Positions 1-9,997 of a stretch of 64,000 nucleotides of DNA are shown piece after piece; the first letter of the stretch is position 1, and each line of letters begins with the position of its first letter. The stretch covers positions 2,659,245 to 2,723,244 of the forward strand of contig NC_051119.1 in assembly GCF_014839805.1 (NCBI RefSeq), written 5' to 3'. This DNA comes from Manduca sexta. Its lineage: Eukaryota; Arthropoda; Insecta; Lepidoptera; Sphingidae. Position numbers and translations under genes: made by a program. The notes beneath the pieces were generated by a model. It was not told the DNA's origin. It saw only the letters and a program-made list of their open reading frames with translations, and searched no databases.

Positions 1-424
1 ATTTTCGCGACTATCATGAAAGTAGTGGATCAAAATATATTATGATAGAAAACTAACTTGACAGGATGGGACAAAACCGAATTTAAATTTTAAAACCAAT
101 AAACCATGAATCATCCTTGTAAGAAATCTGTATTAATTCAGCAAAGCAAATCATAAATTTGGGTAAGTCGCAACAAATCATGGAAGCAAAACCCTCCGGC
201 CGCGGCACCACCGACTTGGCGCCCTCGTGGGTATAAATTATAGCAATTAATAAGACAATATTGGACCCATATCAGGCAGGGTTGGCGGGTTTAAAGCTGT
301 ACATTATTTGTCTGGGCCTACTCGAATGGGTGTTATAGTTAATATTTTTAATAGCATAGGTTAATTACTTAATGAGCAAGGGATTTATCTGATTATACGA
401 TTATCGCCTTTAGGTATCGGTGTG
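1..424. other. Unassigned sequence
   Basis: No ORF or repeat is recognised. The stretch is AT-rich, with a short GC-rich patch near 195-232 that stands out but shows no motif I can name. Confidence 0.4.
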
Positions 425-600
425 AATCTCCGGTTGGAGATTGATATTGGATTTCTACTCCGAATCACACCGGCGTTTGGAATCTGTATTCGATATGGTG
501 ATAGTCTCGCCCCCATCACATGAGACGGAGCAGACATGGCGATAAATGGGTGTTGCATCTCTGCCTACACGTTCAATGAAAAAGGCGTGAAGTCTATGTT
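425..600 (+). repeat. SINE-D copy, decayed, 3' two-thirds
   Basis: The 3' body of SINE-D is readable ('gatatggtgatagtctcgcc', 'catctctgcctac', then a purine-rich tail). The tRNA-like head is degraded, and only a weak box-B-like stretch near 425-445 remains. Confidence 0.5.
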
Positions 601-1230
601 TTCATAGTATCTAAGTCAGTTAATGAGCAAGATGGTCACATAATGTAATTGAGGCCCATAATCACATGCAATATAATAAGAATCATAGAAACGCCTCCTA
701 TAAGATTATGAACAGGGTCTAAGGAAAGGAGAGGGTGTCTTGGTATCTAGAAAATTTGCTCAAAATTCTGGAAATACTTTGACAATAGCCAGGCTACCAC
801 CAGGGGAACGAACTCCTTGGGTTATCCAGGGGAAGCAGCTAAGTCTCATGATGGTTAATGACGCTAGTGACAACCATTGCGAACTACGAAATATTTAATA
901 CTGTGCTATCTTAAAACTAGCAATCTACCCATATAAACTAAAATACGAAACGAATTTGTCTCAACTCGACGTTTCGATAGAAAATTCGGGGTCGGAAAAT
1001 TGAGCGCGGCGGGCGTTCTACCCACATCAGGGGCCGTTCGATTAATTTGTTTTTGTTGTTCACAATATTGAAACTGCAATAAATTTACATAAGGATCTGA
1101 AAGTAAGGACATGTTTTTTATCATATTGCCAGCTCTGGAAATTATAGACTTTTTGTATTTTTAAAAGTTTGTTGTGCTGATTCCATGTGGAATTTTTCAT
1201 ATGAAAACGGCATACCGTACGGTTTAGACA
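601..1230. other. Unassigned AT-rich sequence
   Basis: No repeat family is recognised. ORFs on both strands are short and overlap each other. A CpG-richer patch lies near 965-1035. Confidence 0.35.
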
Positions 1231-1374
1231 GGGTGTCGACTGGCGATAGTCTCTCGCCTGTGGACACAATTATGTTTGAATCAGGACGTACACAGATACC
1301 GAAACGCGACTCATATGGTTCATTCATGGCTTTTACACCTTGACTACGGTGGTGGTTATCTCTCTCATTACTCA
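1231..1374 (-). repeat. REP-C copy, diverged
   Basis: Read on the minus strand it keeps the REP-C order: the 'aggtg' and 'cgcg' 5' block, the 'cacaattatg' block and the 'gactggcgatag' block. It lacks the conserved 'cttaccatcagg' tail. It abuts an RTE fragment. Confidence 0.5.
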
Positions 1375-1522
1375 TCAGCCTACGAATGTCCATTGCTGAA
1401 CACAGGCCTCCCCTAGAGCGCGCCACGTTGCTCGGTCCTTCGCTCTCCTCATCCAGCGTCCACCGGCAATCCTGTGAATGTCATCAGACCAGCGGGACGG
1501 AGGTCTAAATCTAAACAGACCA
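1375..1522 (-). pseudogene. RTE-clade LINE ORF, C-terminal fragment
   Basis: The minus strand reads an uninterrupted C-terminus. It begins with PPSRWSDD, runs through IAGGRWMRRAKDRATW and EACVQQWT, and ends at a TGA at 1377-1375. This is the extreme C-terminus typical of insect RTE-type endonuclease/reverse-transcriptase polyproteins, after the RT domain. Only about 48 residues remain, so nothing catalytic is encoded and the copy is 5'-truncated, as LINE insertions usually are. An 'aataaagaaataaa' stretch lies on the plus strand just right of the fragment. The RTE assignment rests on the recognisable motif string, not on a search. Confidence 0.75.
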
Positions 1523-1597
1523 AATGTCTTACCACCAATAAAGAAATAAAGAGAGATTTATTGCTGATACAATTTTAAACAGAACTAACAATTGTAT

Positions 1598-1773
1598 ATG
1601 TGTCGCGTTCCAGAATCAGCCTGTGTATATCCGGTTCTAACAGGCCGACATAATTGTATACACTTCTGAGGGGTAATTCTCTGCTCTCCCGGCAGTCGAC
1701 ATTCTATTGGATCCCACTCCACTTACAATCACGTGCAGCGAGGTCATTTTGCCTTGCTTGAATAAAAAAAAAT
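1598..1773 (+). repeat. REP-C copy, 3' two-thirds
   Basis: It contains 'gtgtcgcgttcc', 'cagcctgtgtatatccggtt', 'caggccgacataattg', 'cagtcgacattctattgga', 'ccactccacttac' and ends in an A9 tract. REP-C is a roughly 245-bp interspersed element whose 3' half resembles a LINE-derived tail. No clear RNA polymerase III boxes are seen. Confidence 0.8.
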
Positions 1774-2025
1774 CTCACTGCAGGTAAGCGGAATGGGGTC
1801 CAGATTACATAGACTGACGAAAGATGATTATCCCTCATCAGTTTATATATAATAATAATAATATCATCCCAGTATAATATATTTGTCCACTGCTGAGCAC
1901 GGGCCTCCTCTACTATTGAGAGGGATTAGGCCTTAGTCCACCACGCTGGCCTAGTGCGTTCATCTCATCAGTTTAAACACCTCGTATGTGGTGGTCGCTA
2001 TACAAGCGAATATATATCCTACCAC
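1774..2025 (-). repeat. REP-C copy split by a SINE-A insertion
   Basis: The 3' half lies at 1774-1845 and the 5' half at 1964-2025 ('ggtggtcgctat' to 'cctaccacca'). The two are separated by a SINE-A copy. It lies tail to tail with the REP-C copy on the left, giving an inverted pair. Confidence 0.75.
1846..1963 (-). repeat. SINE-A copy, 5'-truncated, nested in REP-C
   Basis: It carries (ATA)n, then the conserved 3' domain ('gcacgggcctcctctacta', 'agagggattaggcctta', 'ccaccacgctggcctagtgc'). It is flanked by a 12-bp direct repeat 'ctcatcagttta' at 1834-1845 and 1964-1975. This is the target-site duplication expected of target-primed retroposition. Confidence 0.85.
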
Positions 2026-3212
2026 CAGGAAGACGTGGGTCATTTTGACTATAAAAGATACACCAAGGTGTTTTACATGACATTTATTTTATTAATGATC
2101 CAGCTTCTTGCTAATTTCTATTTATCTCAATTGGGTATTTGACTATGTTTGATTTTGTGCGTTTTTAATATACAACAGCAATTAGTACAAAAAAGAAATC
2201 CTTCTGTGAAAATAGCATTAAAATTCAATAAACAATGAGGCAGTAATTGGAATTTAAAATATTGCTGCGTGCAGGAGCAGGCGTGGAGTAGGGATATAGC
2301 TCCATCTCTTTCTTTCGCACGCATCGTAATGCCCGCTGACGTCACACGCAAGTATTTCTTTCCTTTTTTGTTTTTTACTCACCCCTATTACCTAATTTCA
2401 AATACTTATAACTTGTAAATTTATCTCCATATTTTAATGATTTCTTCTGTTTTAGAATTGATACCTATTTTATAAAAGCTATTCATAAAATAAAGTCAAA
2501 TACCTATTATAATCGCTATGTAACCTTGTACGAGTACACACATCATTAGGAACTAAATGTATTTTTGAGGATTAAAAACATCTCAAGACGATGGTATAAT
2601 GAGCCAAAGAGATGTTCGGAGCGTGTAACAGCATGGAATTCACAATACAGCATGAATTTGGGTTGTTGCCAAATTATTTCGCTACATTTTCGCTGGATTA
2701 ACGCGTGGTTTAAGTGTTAAGAGGTAGCGGTTGGATTAAGCGATCTTGAAACCTTGTGTGTATACAAATGAACACAAGGTCTTGTTATAGAATCAAATAT
2801 ATCCCTTATACATTATACAATAAGGTTAAAATTGTATTATCACGTAATATAATGTTAATACATAATATACAATGTTAAAATTACGACTTATTATGTTAAT
2901 GTAGTAATAGAAGTTTTAATTTTGATATTTGATTGTGTCTAAATAATGAATTTACCTATAATTATTAATGAATAAGACGTGTATGTTATTTAGTTGGTAA
3001 GCCATAATAAATAAATAGCTATAAATATAATATAGTAGCTAATAAATAAAAAGCGCACGTATTTGGCAGTATGAGATATATTTTATTGAAATTTTACGTG
3101 GATTTTGGTTGTGACCGGTGAGTCATACCATCTTCTGGTTGTTGCTATTTCTTTGAGAAATTACTATTATCATCTATTCATTCCTCTAAACTCATACACA
3201 TCACGCATTTAT
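2026..3212. other. Unassigned AT-rich sequence with a CRE-like site
   Basis: No repeat family or convincing ORF. A compact GC-richer patch at about 2265-2352 contains the palindrome TGACGTCA (about 2337-2344), the consensus CREB/ATF site. Whether it acts as a site here is unknown. The rest is strongly AT-rich. Confidence 0.35.
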
Positions 3213-3418
3213 CCCCGAAGGAGTATGCAGAGGCGCAACCAGGGCCCAACTTTTCGCCAAGTGTGTTCCGTTCCATGATGTGATACGGGGCGAGCCTATC
3301 GCCATATCGGGCACAAATTCCAGACGTCGGGCTGATATTGAGCAGAAAAAACAAAATATCACTTTGCCTGACCCGGGATTCGAATCCAGGACCTCAGAGC
3401 GAGGACACCGAGGCAGTC
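3213..3418 (-). repeat. SINE-D copy
   Basis: Read on the minus strand: a tRNA-like head with a good box B ('ggattcgaatccagg' on plus, around 3382-3396), then the 'gatatggcgataggctcgcc' type block and the 'tgcctctgcatac' type tail region. SINE-D is a tRNA-derived SINE of about 240 bp whose head reads like a 'tggcgtagttgtattg' box-A region. Confidence 0.8.
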
Positions 3419-4179
3419 CTCTACACTCTATAGATAGTTTAACAGTGTTTTTTAAACTTACTTTCTTGATTTGGTAAATTTAAACGTTTAAAAGCTAAAT
3501 TTACTATAACATACGAAAGATCTATGGTCAAAACCGAATTGCACTTTAATGGTATTTAAATAAGGTGAATTTTCGATATTCGCGCTCATCCCTCACACCA
3601 AACATCATAAGAAACTAGGTGAAAGTGGTAATAAAATAAGCAACTTTAATCGGAGGAACTTTAATTAACTAGTATTTCTGCTTTTGATAGTTGACGTCAT
3701 TTTGCTTCCTGAAAATTAAAATTTCGTTTCCAGATCCTTTGGATATGAAAATTATGAATATTTTTTCAAGCCACGGCTTACTGCTAGGCGTTGATTTGCG
3801 AATAAGAAGGTACCTTTCAAGCTTTCACTGAGCTTTATGGGTCATTGTAAATTCTTTTCGAAAACTCAGACAAAAATACTTTATCCTACATAAAAAATAA
3901 TACATTCCATGTAATTATGATGCTTGCGCTAAACACTTAAAATTTATTTTTTAAGTTTTGTTCTTAAATAGTTTAATTTTTAATTTTATAACTAATGACA
4001 CCATTCTAAGATAATGCGTCATAAAAGAAGTGTCTTTTTAAATTAAGTGTTGGCACTCAAAGTCTGCGAGTTGTAAAAATATAAACAAATCTACTTGTTG
4101 ATGTATGTGACTCTTTGTTGTCAAAAATAAAATAAATAAATAAAAATAAATTAAGTAATAATACTCAAACAATCACAGG
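3419..4179. other. Unassigned AT-rich sequence
   Basis: No ORF or repeat recognised. Confidence 0.35.
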
Positions 4180-4272
4180 AATAATAATAATAATATTGCC
4201 CAATGTAGGGCACGGACCTTCTCTACTGAGAGGGTTTAGGCTTTAGTTCACCACGCTGGCATAGTGCAGGCA
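4180..4272 (-). repeat. SINE-A fragment, 3' domain
   Basis: (AAT)n is followed by 'gggcacgga', 'ctactgagaggg', 'ttcaccacgctggc' and 'agtgcaggcagac'. Only the 3' third of the family is present. Confidence 0.75.
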
Positions 4273-4795
4273 GACTGCTAAGGTTATCACCGTTTTTAAA
4301 ACTATATGAAAAATTATAGTGTTACTTCCAAGTTCCTATTTAATATCAACCTCTTCTTAACGATTAAGTCCAAGACAATCATTTAAAAAAATACAAAATA
4401 TATTTCCTGACCTCGAAATCAAACCCAAGACCTCCTAATACACATTCCACTATACCAAAAGCAAGCAAGCCTAACCGCAACTAATATTACCCCAATTCCA
4501 CGCTTTATAATAAATATGATATTGGCTGAGCAATAATTTTCGGTAGTTAGGTGATTATGCGACTAATAAATCTTAACGTCTATTGTCTTATTTGCGGTAA
4601 TTGCGCGAGGTATTTCGAATATGACTGTTTGATTTAACGACTGTGTTATGTAGGTATACATAGATGAAAATGACTGATCATACAAAAGCATTTCACGTCT
4701 TTATTCCTGGAGGCATAGGAGTGCTAATACGTCACAATTTTTTCACTGTATATATTGTGTCCCATGATACGATGAGAATGAGTTATTATTATTAC
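4273..4795. other. Unassigned sequence
   Basis: No element recognised. The interval ends with a stretch (4741-4795) whose wording recurs, weakly, after the REP-B copy (5102-5140), suggesting that REP-B inserted into an older repeat. Confidence 0.3.
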
Positions 4796-5094
4796 TGGTG
4801 GTAGGTCTCTCATATGTCAGAATCATCCTGGGTAGGTACCACCGCAGTGTCTATTTCAGCTGCCAAGCAGCAGCGTGTAGTCACTGTTGTGTTTCGGTTT
4901 GAAGGACATTATAGCCAATGTAACTACTGGACATAATGAGACTTCACATCTCATGTCTCAGGATGGCGAGCGTAGTGGAATACCAAAAAATACTTTGTAA
5001 TTCAAGGTGTTGGATGGTGTTTCTACTGTTTATGGGCGTATCGCTTACTATCAGGCGAACGGCAAGCTCGTCTCGTCATTCAAAGCAAATCAAG
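4796..5094 (+). repeat. REP-B copy, near full length
   Basis: Runs from 'ggtggtaggtctctcatatg' through 'gtctatttc', 'gtagtcactgttgtg', 'catctcatgtctcaggatgg', 'tttctactgtttatgggcg' to the 3' tail 'cttactatcaggcgaacgg' and 'tcgtcattcaaagcaaa'. REP-B is a roughly 300-bp interspersed element. Its tail resembles the 3' ends of CR1/Jockey-group LINEs, so it is probably a LINE-mobilised non-autonomous element. Confidence 0.85.
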
Positions 5095-5149
5095 TAAAAT
5101 ATATATAATGTGTACCATGATATGACGAGAGTGAGTATATCATCATGTC

Positions 5150-5248
5150 CAGCTTAAAGTAGACTCCAATCTGATACTGTGGAGAAAATTCCGATGTCAA
5201 AACCCTAGACCTCACCACGTTTCCCAACTACGCCATCGAGGCAGAATA
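5150..5248 (-). repeat. SINE-D-like fragment, degraded
   Basis: The plus strand reads 'aaccctagacctc' and 'actacgccatcgaggcag', the reverse of a degraded SINE-D head with box A and box B remnants. Confidence 0.45.
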
Positions 5249-5583
5249 ATACTGCGATATCTAGTTTTCATGTGAACGCCCAAATACAAAATATCCAGCA
5301 AAAGTTCAAAAGACCGAAATAAACTCCAAATATTCCTTTACCCGAGCAAGTCTAGATCACTTCCAGTCGGTCTAACTTTTGTCTAACAATCTTTCAACCG
5401 GTTATCTCGGGTTTACCTGTCTTTAAAGTTCGGTATTGTAGTAGAGATCGGAGAAGTTTTTGTTTTAGAAGATAATAAGGAGTGTTTATGTCTTTAAGAG
5501 TTACTTTCTGTATGGACACGAGATGATTTTTTATATTTTTTTTTTTGTGATGAATATAATATTTTCAATATATTACTATTAAA

Positions 5584-5900
5584 AAGCGACGATAGCCTAG
5601 TTGGGTGTGGAATGGACTGCCGAGACGAATGTCCGCAGGTTCAAATCCCAAGGGCACACACTTTTGATTTTTCAAAAAAAATATGTGTGAATTCTTTGCG
5701 AATTATCGCTTGCTTTAACGGTGAAGGAAAACATCGTGAGGAAAACTGCATACCTGAGAAATTCTCTATATTAATTTTGAAGGTGTGAAGTCTACCAATC
5801 CGCACGAGGCGAGCGTGGGGGGCTAAGGCTTAATCCCTCTCAGTGGTAGAGGAAGCCCGTGCCCAGCAGTGGGGCAGTATATAATACTGGGCTGATATTA
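5584..5900 (+). repeat. SINE-A copy, full length
   Basis: This is the clearest plus-strand copy. The tRNA-like head has box A 'tagcctagttggg' (5593-5605) and box B 'ggttcaaatccc' (about 5639-5650). Then come 'gaattatcgcttgctttaac', 'ggtgaaggaaaacatcgtga', 'agtctaccaatccgcac', 'aatccctctcagtggtagag' and 'ataatactgggctgatatta'. Box spacing and sequence fit an RNA polymerase III internal promoter, so SINE-A is a tRNA-derived SINE. It ends directly before a Helitron 5' end. Confidence 0.9.
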
Positions 5901-5902
5901 TA

Positions 5903-6390
5903 TCTATATATATAAAAATCAATTGCTGTTCGTTAGTCTCGCTAAAACTCGAGAACGGCTTAACGGATTTATCTTATCTTGGTCTTGAATTATTCGTGGA
6001 GGTCTAGGGAAGATTTAAAAGGTGAGAAAAATTCGAATAATTGCCGGGAAAATCCTCAAAACAGCATTTTTCTATTTCCCATACAAACGTTTTCTAACTA
6101 ATACGTAGAGTCAATTTGAGCTTTATTGCTATTGTATAAAGTTCACTGTTGTCTAAGCAATGTAGGTGTGTTCCTAACATCAAAGCAGTGTGCGTTGGAG
6201 CACAGAATATAATAATGTAATGTCGCGTTCTGAAACTCAACAAAAGTGATATCGCGGACCCGACTAAATTGAACAGTCACAAAATTTAATATATCCTTAG
6301 TTATTTGGTTGGCTTCACGATATTATTTATTTTGTTTTACTTTAAAATGCATGTTTTCGTTATGGACAATTTTAGAGCTACTTTTGCATA
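5903..6390 (+). mobile_element. HEL-3: Helitron-type 5' end, right end unclear
   Basis: Starts A|TC at 5902/5903 with 'tctatatatataaaaatc' and 'gctgttcgttagtctcgc', wording I associate with lepidopteran non-autonomous Helitrons. No CTRR end with a hairpin is seen before 6390, where HEL-2 begins. HEL-3 may be truncated, or HEL-2 may sit inside it. Confidence 0.5.
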
Positions 6391-6887
6391 TCTATACTTA
6401 TAATAAATCTGTAGAGGTCAATTCTGTACATGAAATATATTTCCAAAATAACTGGGGGTGATTAGGGATCGATACTGATGCTAAAAATGCAATTAGTAAA
6501 ATTTTTGTCTGTCTGTCTGTATAACCGTTATAGAAACAAAAACTACTCGACGGATTTTAACTTAACTTGGTACAATTATTTTTCATACTCCTGAGCTGGT
6601 TATAGTATACTTTTCATTACGCTACAATTAATAGGAGCATAGCAGTGATGGAAAATGTTGGGAAAACGGGAGAAGTTACTCCATTTTTTAAGCTTCCGTC
6701 ATTTCGTGTGCAACCTTAATGGTTAAAAGTTCCTTCGATTTCACCAGGATCCCATCATCAGACCCTGACCGGACAATCGGACCACCTGCATACCACCATA
6801 AATTAAAAAAACATCCCGACAAATTGAGCACCTTCTCCATTTTTGAAACCCGAAATCCACGCGGGCGAAGCTGCGGGCGGAAGCTAG
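6391..6887 (+). mobile_element. HEL-2 short copy: non-autonomous Helitron
   Basis: It begins A|TC (6390/6391, 'tctatacttataataaatc') and ends CTAG|T (6884-6887/6888). A GC-rich stem-forming stretch 'gcgggcgaagctgcgggcgg' sits just before the end. It has no inverted repeats and no coding capacity. The 5' about 290 bp and the 3' about 170 bp match the longer copy at 53009-53797. This copy lacks most of the interior. Confidence 0.8.
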
Positions 6888-7045
6888 TATATTATATATT
6901 ACTATTGCTCGCGTGAAAATCTTTTTCCTTAACATAAGTCCACTGTGGTTTTCTAGATCAAAAAATGGGTAAAAAATCACACTGTGTACTTTTAGAGATG
7001 TTAAAGGTATTTTTAAAAGGCGTTAAAAGCCGCAAAAGTGGTCCA

Positions 7046-7207
7046 AGTGTGTCGCGTTTCGGGGTCAGCTTGTGTATATCCCGCTCCAACAGGCCGGCAT
7101 AATTGCATCGACTGTCGAGGGTTAATCTCGTCAATCGACTAAAATTTACCACACTTCACTTACCATCAGGCTCAGTGGGGTCAGTTTGACATGCCCATTT
7201 AAAAATA
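7046..7207 (+). repeat. REP-C copy, 3' two-thirds
   Basis: 'gtgtcgcgtttcgg', 'ccaacaggccggcataattg', 'gactgtcgagggttaatc' and 'cttaccatcaggctcagtgg' in order, ending 'gcccatttaaaaa'. Confidence 0.85.
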
Positions 7208-7391
7208 GACTTTATGCCGATCCATTAAGATATATTCTATCCGAATGTAGTTTCATCCGAATCTAATAATCTTCACAAGGTTTCCATTTGTAATATTAAC
7301 TAGCTTGTGCTCACGGCTTTTAAAGTAACTAGCGAAGACTTAAACATGTCATAGCTCATGGCTATGTGCGCCTTAGTTACCTAACATTCAA

Positions 7392-7394
<3 letters not shown>
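7208..7394. other. Unassigned, with a HEL-5 remnant
   Basis: Mostly unrecognised. 7300-7322 ('ctagcttgtgctcacggctt') is a short remnant of the HEL-5 3' end. Confidence 0.35.

Positions 7395-7432
<38 letters not shown>
7395..7432. repeat. Homopolymer: 38 consecutive T
   Basis: An uninterrupted T38. On the minus strand it is an A38 tail preceded by 'gaattaaataaa', so it could be the poly(A) of a minus-strand retrocopy lying to its right. Length is prone to assembly error. Confidence 0.9.
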
Positions 7433-7434
<2 letters not shown>

Positions 7435-8623
7435 TTAATTCACAAAACTGATGTTCAAACATATTACATGCTATAAGTAAAAGGTATGAAACAATACAAT
7501 AATATTTGACATCTACTAGATGTGAATCCGACATGCATTAGGTATTCTTAGTGAGACACTTAAATAATATTAATCAAGTTAGTACTTCAATTAGATCGTA
7601 AAATTATACAAATTACTAAAGGACAATGCCCAAAACCAGGCTATCTTTGCGTCAGTCATGCGTCTTAACCAAATATCCACAGAAAATCATCATTTTAATT
7701 ATTACTTCATTTGTATTTATTTCAGTATTAAGCGAATAGGGGTTTAAAAGATATGAAAAAAAAAGTTGTTTAATTGTTGCAAATGAAACACCGGATAATT
7801 TACTGCCAATATGGCGAAATGATACCAATTTATAACAAATTCCCATTTTAAATGTAATAAAAAAGTAAATATGTACAAAAAATGTGCTTGTACTTGAATC
7901 TATAATATATATGTATATTATTCTGTAACAATATATTTATTCATCTCAAATATATTGTTATAAAATAATACATTTTACTTAATAATTATGACCAAACTCC
8001 AAATAGCTGGTAAAAAAGAGAAAATATTAATTGTTCCAAAAACAAACAAATGGCGACTTGTACTTGTATTGACAGAAATACTAAAGTCAGCTAAAACATG
8101 TCTGGACTTTATTTTTAATTATAAAAATATGGGTACAGATTATAATTACACTGGCAACTGAAAGTGACAGTGACACTGAAAGTGATAGTGACATTTTGAC
8201 ACTTCAGATTTGTTTGAATGTTAAATCATTATAATATATTATATCAAAGAGAATATAATCACTACGTTTTAAGAGACAGGACTTAATACAAAGAAATAAA
8301 ATCGAATTTACATGGCGTATCAATACCAATATCACGGAAGAATACGTCAGGAACGTCAAATAACAATACTACCAACTGAACAAAATACATAGTAGTGAGC
8401 ACTTTTTTTCGATATTGATAAATTCTAGTGGGTGGCAATCGACGCTAATGCTACTTTGATAAAATTCATATAATGTATTTTCGAGTCCATATTATCAATC
8501 CAACTCACAATATACAGTGAACATTTTAGCACTATAATTACAAGGCTTGACTAAAATGAGGACTCGAAATAAAATGAAAAGCTTTCACATGTTGAATAAT
8601 AATTGTATTTTAAAATAAAATCC
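7433..8623. other. AT-rich sequence between the poly(T) and the THAP gene
   Basis: No repeat family or domain is recognised. If the T38 is a retroposed poly(A) tail, some of this could be 3' untranslated sequence of a minus-strand transcript. 8160-8215 holds short imperfect repeats of 'agtgacactgaaagtga'. Confidence 0.3.
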
Positions 8624-9090
8624 TTTATTCACCATGTAGGCGAATATAGTTGCACTTATGATAGGTCAAGGTACAATGAGAATATTTAATTATAAAGTCA
8701 AAGGATGGTGACACTTCTTTGTCGCACTTCTCTTGAAAGATATTATCATTTGTGCAATAATTGTTTATAAAAACATGGCACGGAAATTCAAACAACATTT
8801 CATCAGGAAGTGGATCAGCTTTCAAATTTTTCGATGGTATAGCTGACTTTCTAAGGCGATTGTTCTTTTTATTAAAATCTTTGTTATTAAAGTGAGAACC
8901 ACACACATATTTCAAAGTATGCAGCTTTTCCATGGAAACATATATCAAATCTTCTTTTCCCACAATCTGAACTCACTTTCGGCATCTGGAAATATTTTTT
9001 AATTGTAAATAAATTGCTTATTAAATTATATTTAAGCCTAAAATCATAAACAGTGACCAGGCACATTGATTGCTCAACGCATTTTTAAGT

Positions 9091-9137
9091 ACACACACAC
9101 ACCAGACACACACACACACACACACACCGACACATAC
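9091..9137. repeat. (CA)n microsatellite
   Basis: Interrupted CA repeat inside the intron of the THAP gene. Confidence 0.9.
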
Positions 9138-9370
9138 ACGACTTTAGTATTTTTTGTCCTGATGATCAGTCATCGTCTTACTAATATTGTAAAGCGTGTG
9201 CATGCATTTGTATGTTTATTATTCGTACCCGCAAAAAATCTAAAATGATTGCGATTAAACTTGGTATGTAGATAGTTAGAATTACTACTTTTTATCACTA
9301 TGTTCCCACAGAATCTGGACCTAAATGAGTGAAACTACGGAGGGCAAATTGATTAATAAATTTAAACAGG

Positions 9371-9384
9371 TATCGATATCGATA
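9371..9384. promoter_or_regulatory. Two overlapping DRE-like motifs
   Basis: TATCGATATCGATA is palindromic and holds two overlapping TATCGATA, the DREF-binding DRE of insect housekeeping promoters. It sits within the predicted THAP intron about 120 bp past the splice donor. Function is inferred from the motif only. Confidence 0.3.
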
Positions 9385-9603
9385 ATCATAACAACATCAC
9401 TAGTAACATAATGGTAATTAGAAAATGAGAATTTTTATTATTTCTAAGCTACTTTATTTGCGCGATGACTAAAAACATCTAATTAATGCTTACCTGACGT
9501 CATCCAATGGAAATTTCGCTATATACATTCTGCTTTTGTGATTTATTCGACTGGCTCGATCTCCACAAATTTCATACGTAATGAAACGTTGTTTTGGTGG
9601 CAT

Positions 9604-9850
9604 GTCTTTAAAACGTATTCACTTACACCAACAAAAACACTTTTTCGTATATTTTTACTTGTTTGAATAACAAATAATACAAACATAAATCAATAAACAC
9701 AAATGTATTCAAAAACGTCAGGAAATAAACAAACAATAATAATGGCGGTGAGGAATAGAAAGAGAAACTGTACTGAGAGAGAGAGATAGCAGTATCCGCC
9801 ATTAAATGCCATGTCAATTCCATACAAAAGATTTTTTGTTCCTTGTTGCG
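9604..9850 (-). promoter_or_regulatory. Candidate 5' UTR/promoter of the THAP gene
   Basis: The sequence immediately upstream of the exon-1 ATG is not repetitive in this window. It contains GCCAT/GCCATT motifs near 9796-9812 ('tccgccattaaatgccat') and an ATGGCGG near 9741. There is no TATA box at a convincing distance. This is inferred from position. Confidence 0.3.
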
Positions 9851-9997
9851 CTAGGCTGTATTATATTTTAATATTTTATCTTACTCAAGATCGGAGTGTT
9901 TTTCTTATGTATATTAATGTTTAGTCGAGAAATCGTCTGTTAAAAAACAACGTATATAGTGTGTGTTTCGAACTTTGAGACGGAAGGCTTTTAGTGA

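Larger units (their letters stand above)
8625..9603 (-). pseudogene. Two-exon THAP-domain gene with one in-frame TGA
   Basis: Exon 1 (9603-9494) starts at ATG (MPPKQRF...), encodes 36 codons plus two bases and ends at a canonical donor CAG|GTAAGC. The 508-nt intron ends at TTTCCAG|A. Exon 2 (8985-8625) keeps the phase and ends at TAA overlapping an AATAAA. The joined frame has THAP landmarks: C13, FPLDD at 31-35, VCGSHF with C65 and H68, RLRKSAIPS at 80-88. THAP domains are C2CH zinc fingers that bind DNA. Two defects: codon 41, where the family has its invariant Trp, is TGA (8975-8973), one transition from TGG; and the first zinc-ligand Cys is Tyr (Y10, in YEIC). The other codons of both exons are open, so loss was probably recent or the TGA is an allele or error. 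After the THAP domain about 68 residues follow with no recognised domain. It could be a host transcription factor or the front of a P-element-like transposase. Confidence 0.65.

Noticed and set aside
5593..5650. A tRNA gene (good box A and box B)
   Set aside because: No acceptor-stem pairing or anticodon arm can be drawn, and the sequence continues into the SINE-A body. The same holds for SINE-D and SINE-G heads.
8951..8985. A frameshift in THAP exon 2 (acceptor at 8967/8966, reading LWEKK then GKEDL)
   Set aside because: Using the better acceptor TTTCCAG at 8987-8986 keeps a single frame from exon 1 to the end. Only one nonsense codon is needed instead of a shift, and P-to-W spacing then fits the family.
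9541..9603. Nuclear-receptor DNA-binding domain (ICGDRAS resembles its first finger)
   Set aside because: The following residues lack the second Cys pair and the CEGCKGFF box, while FPLDD and the exon-2 CxxH fit THAP.
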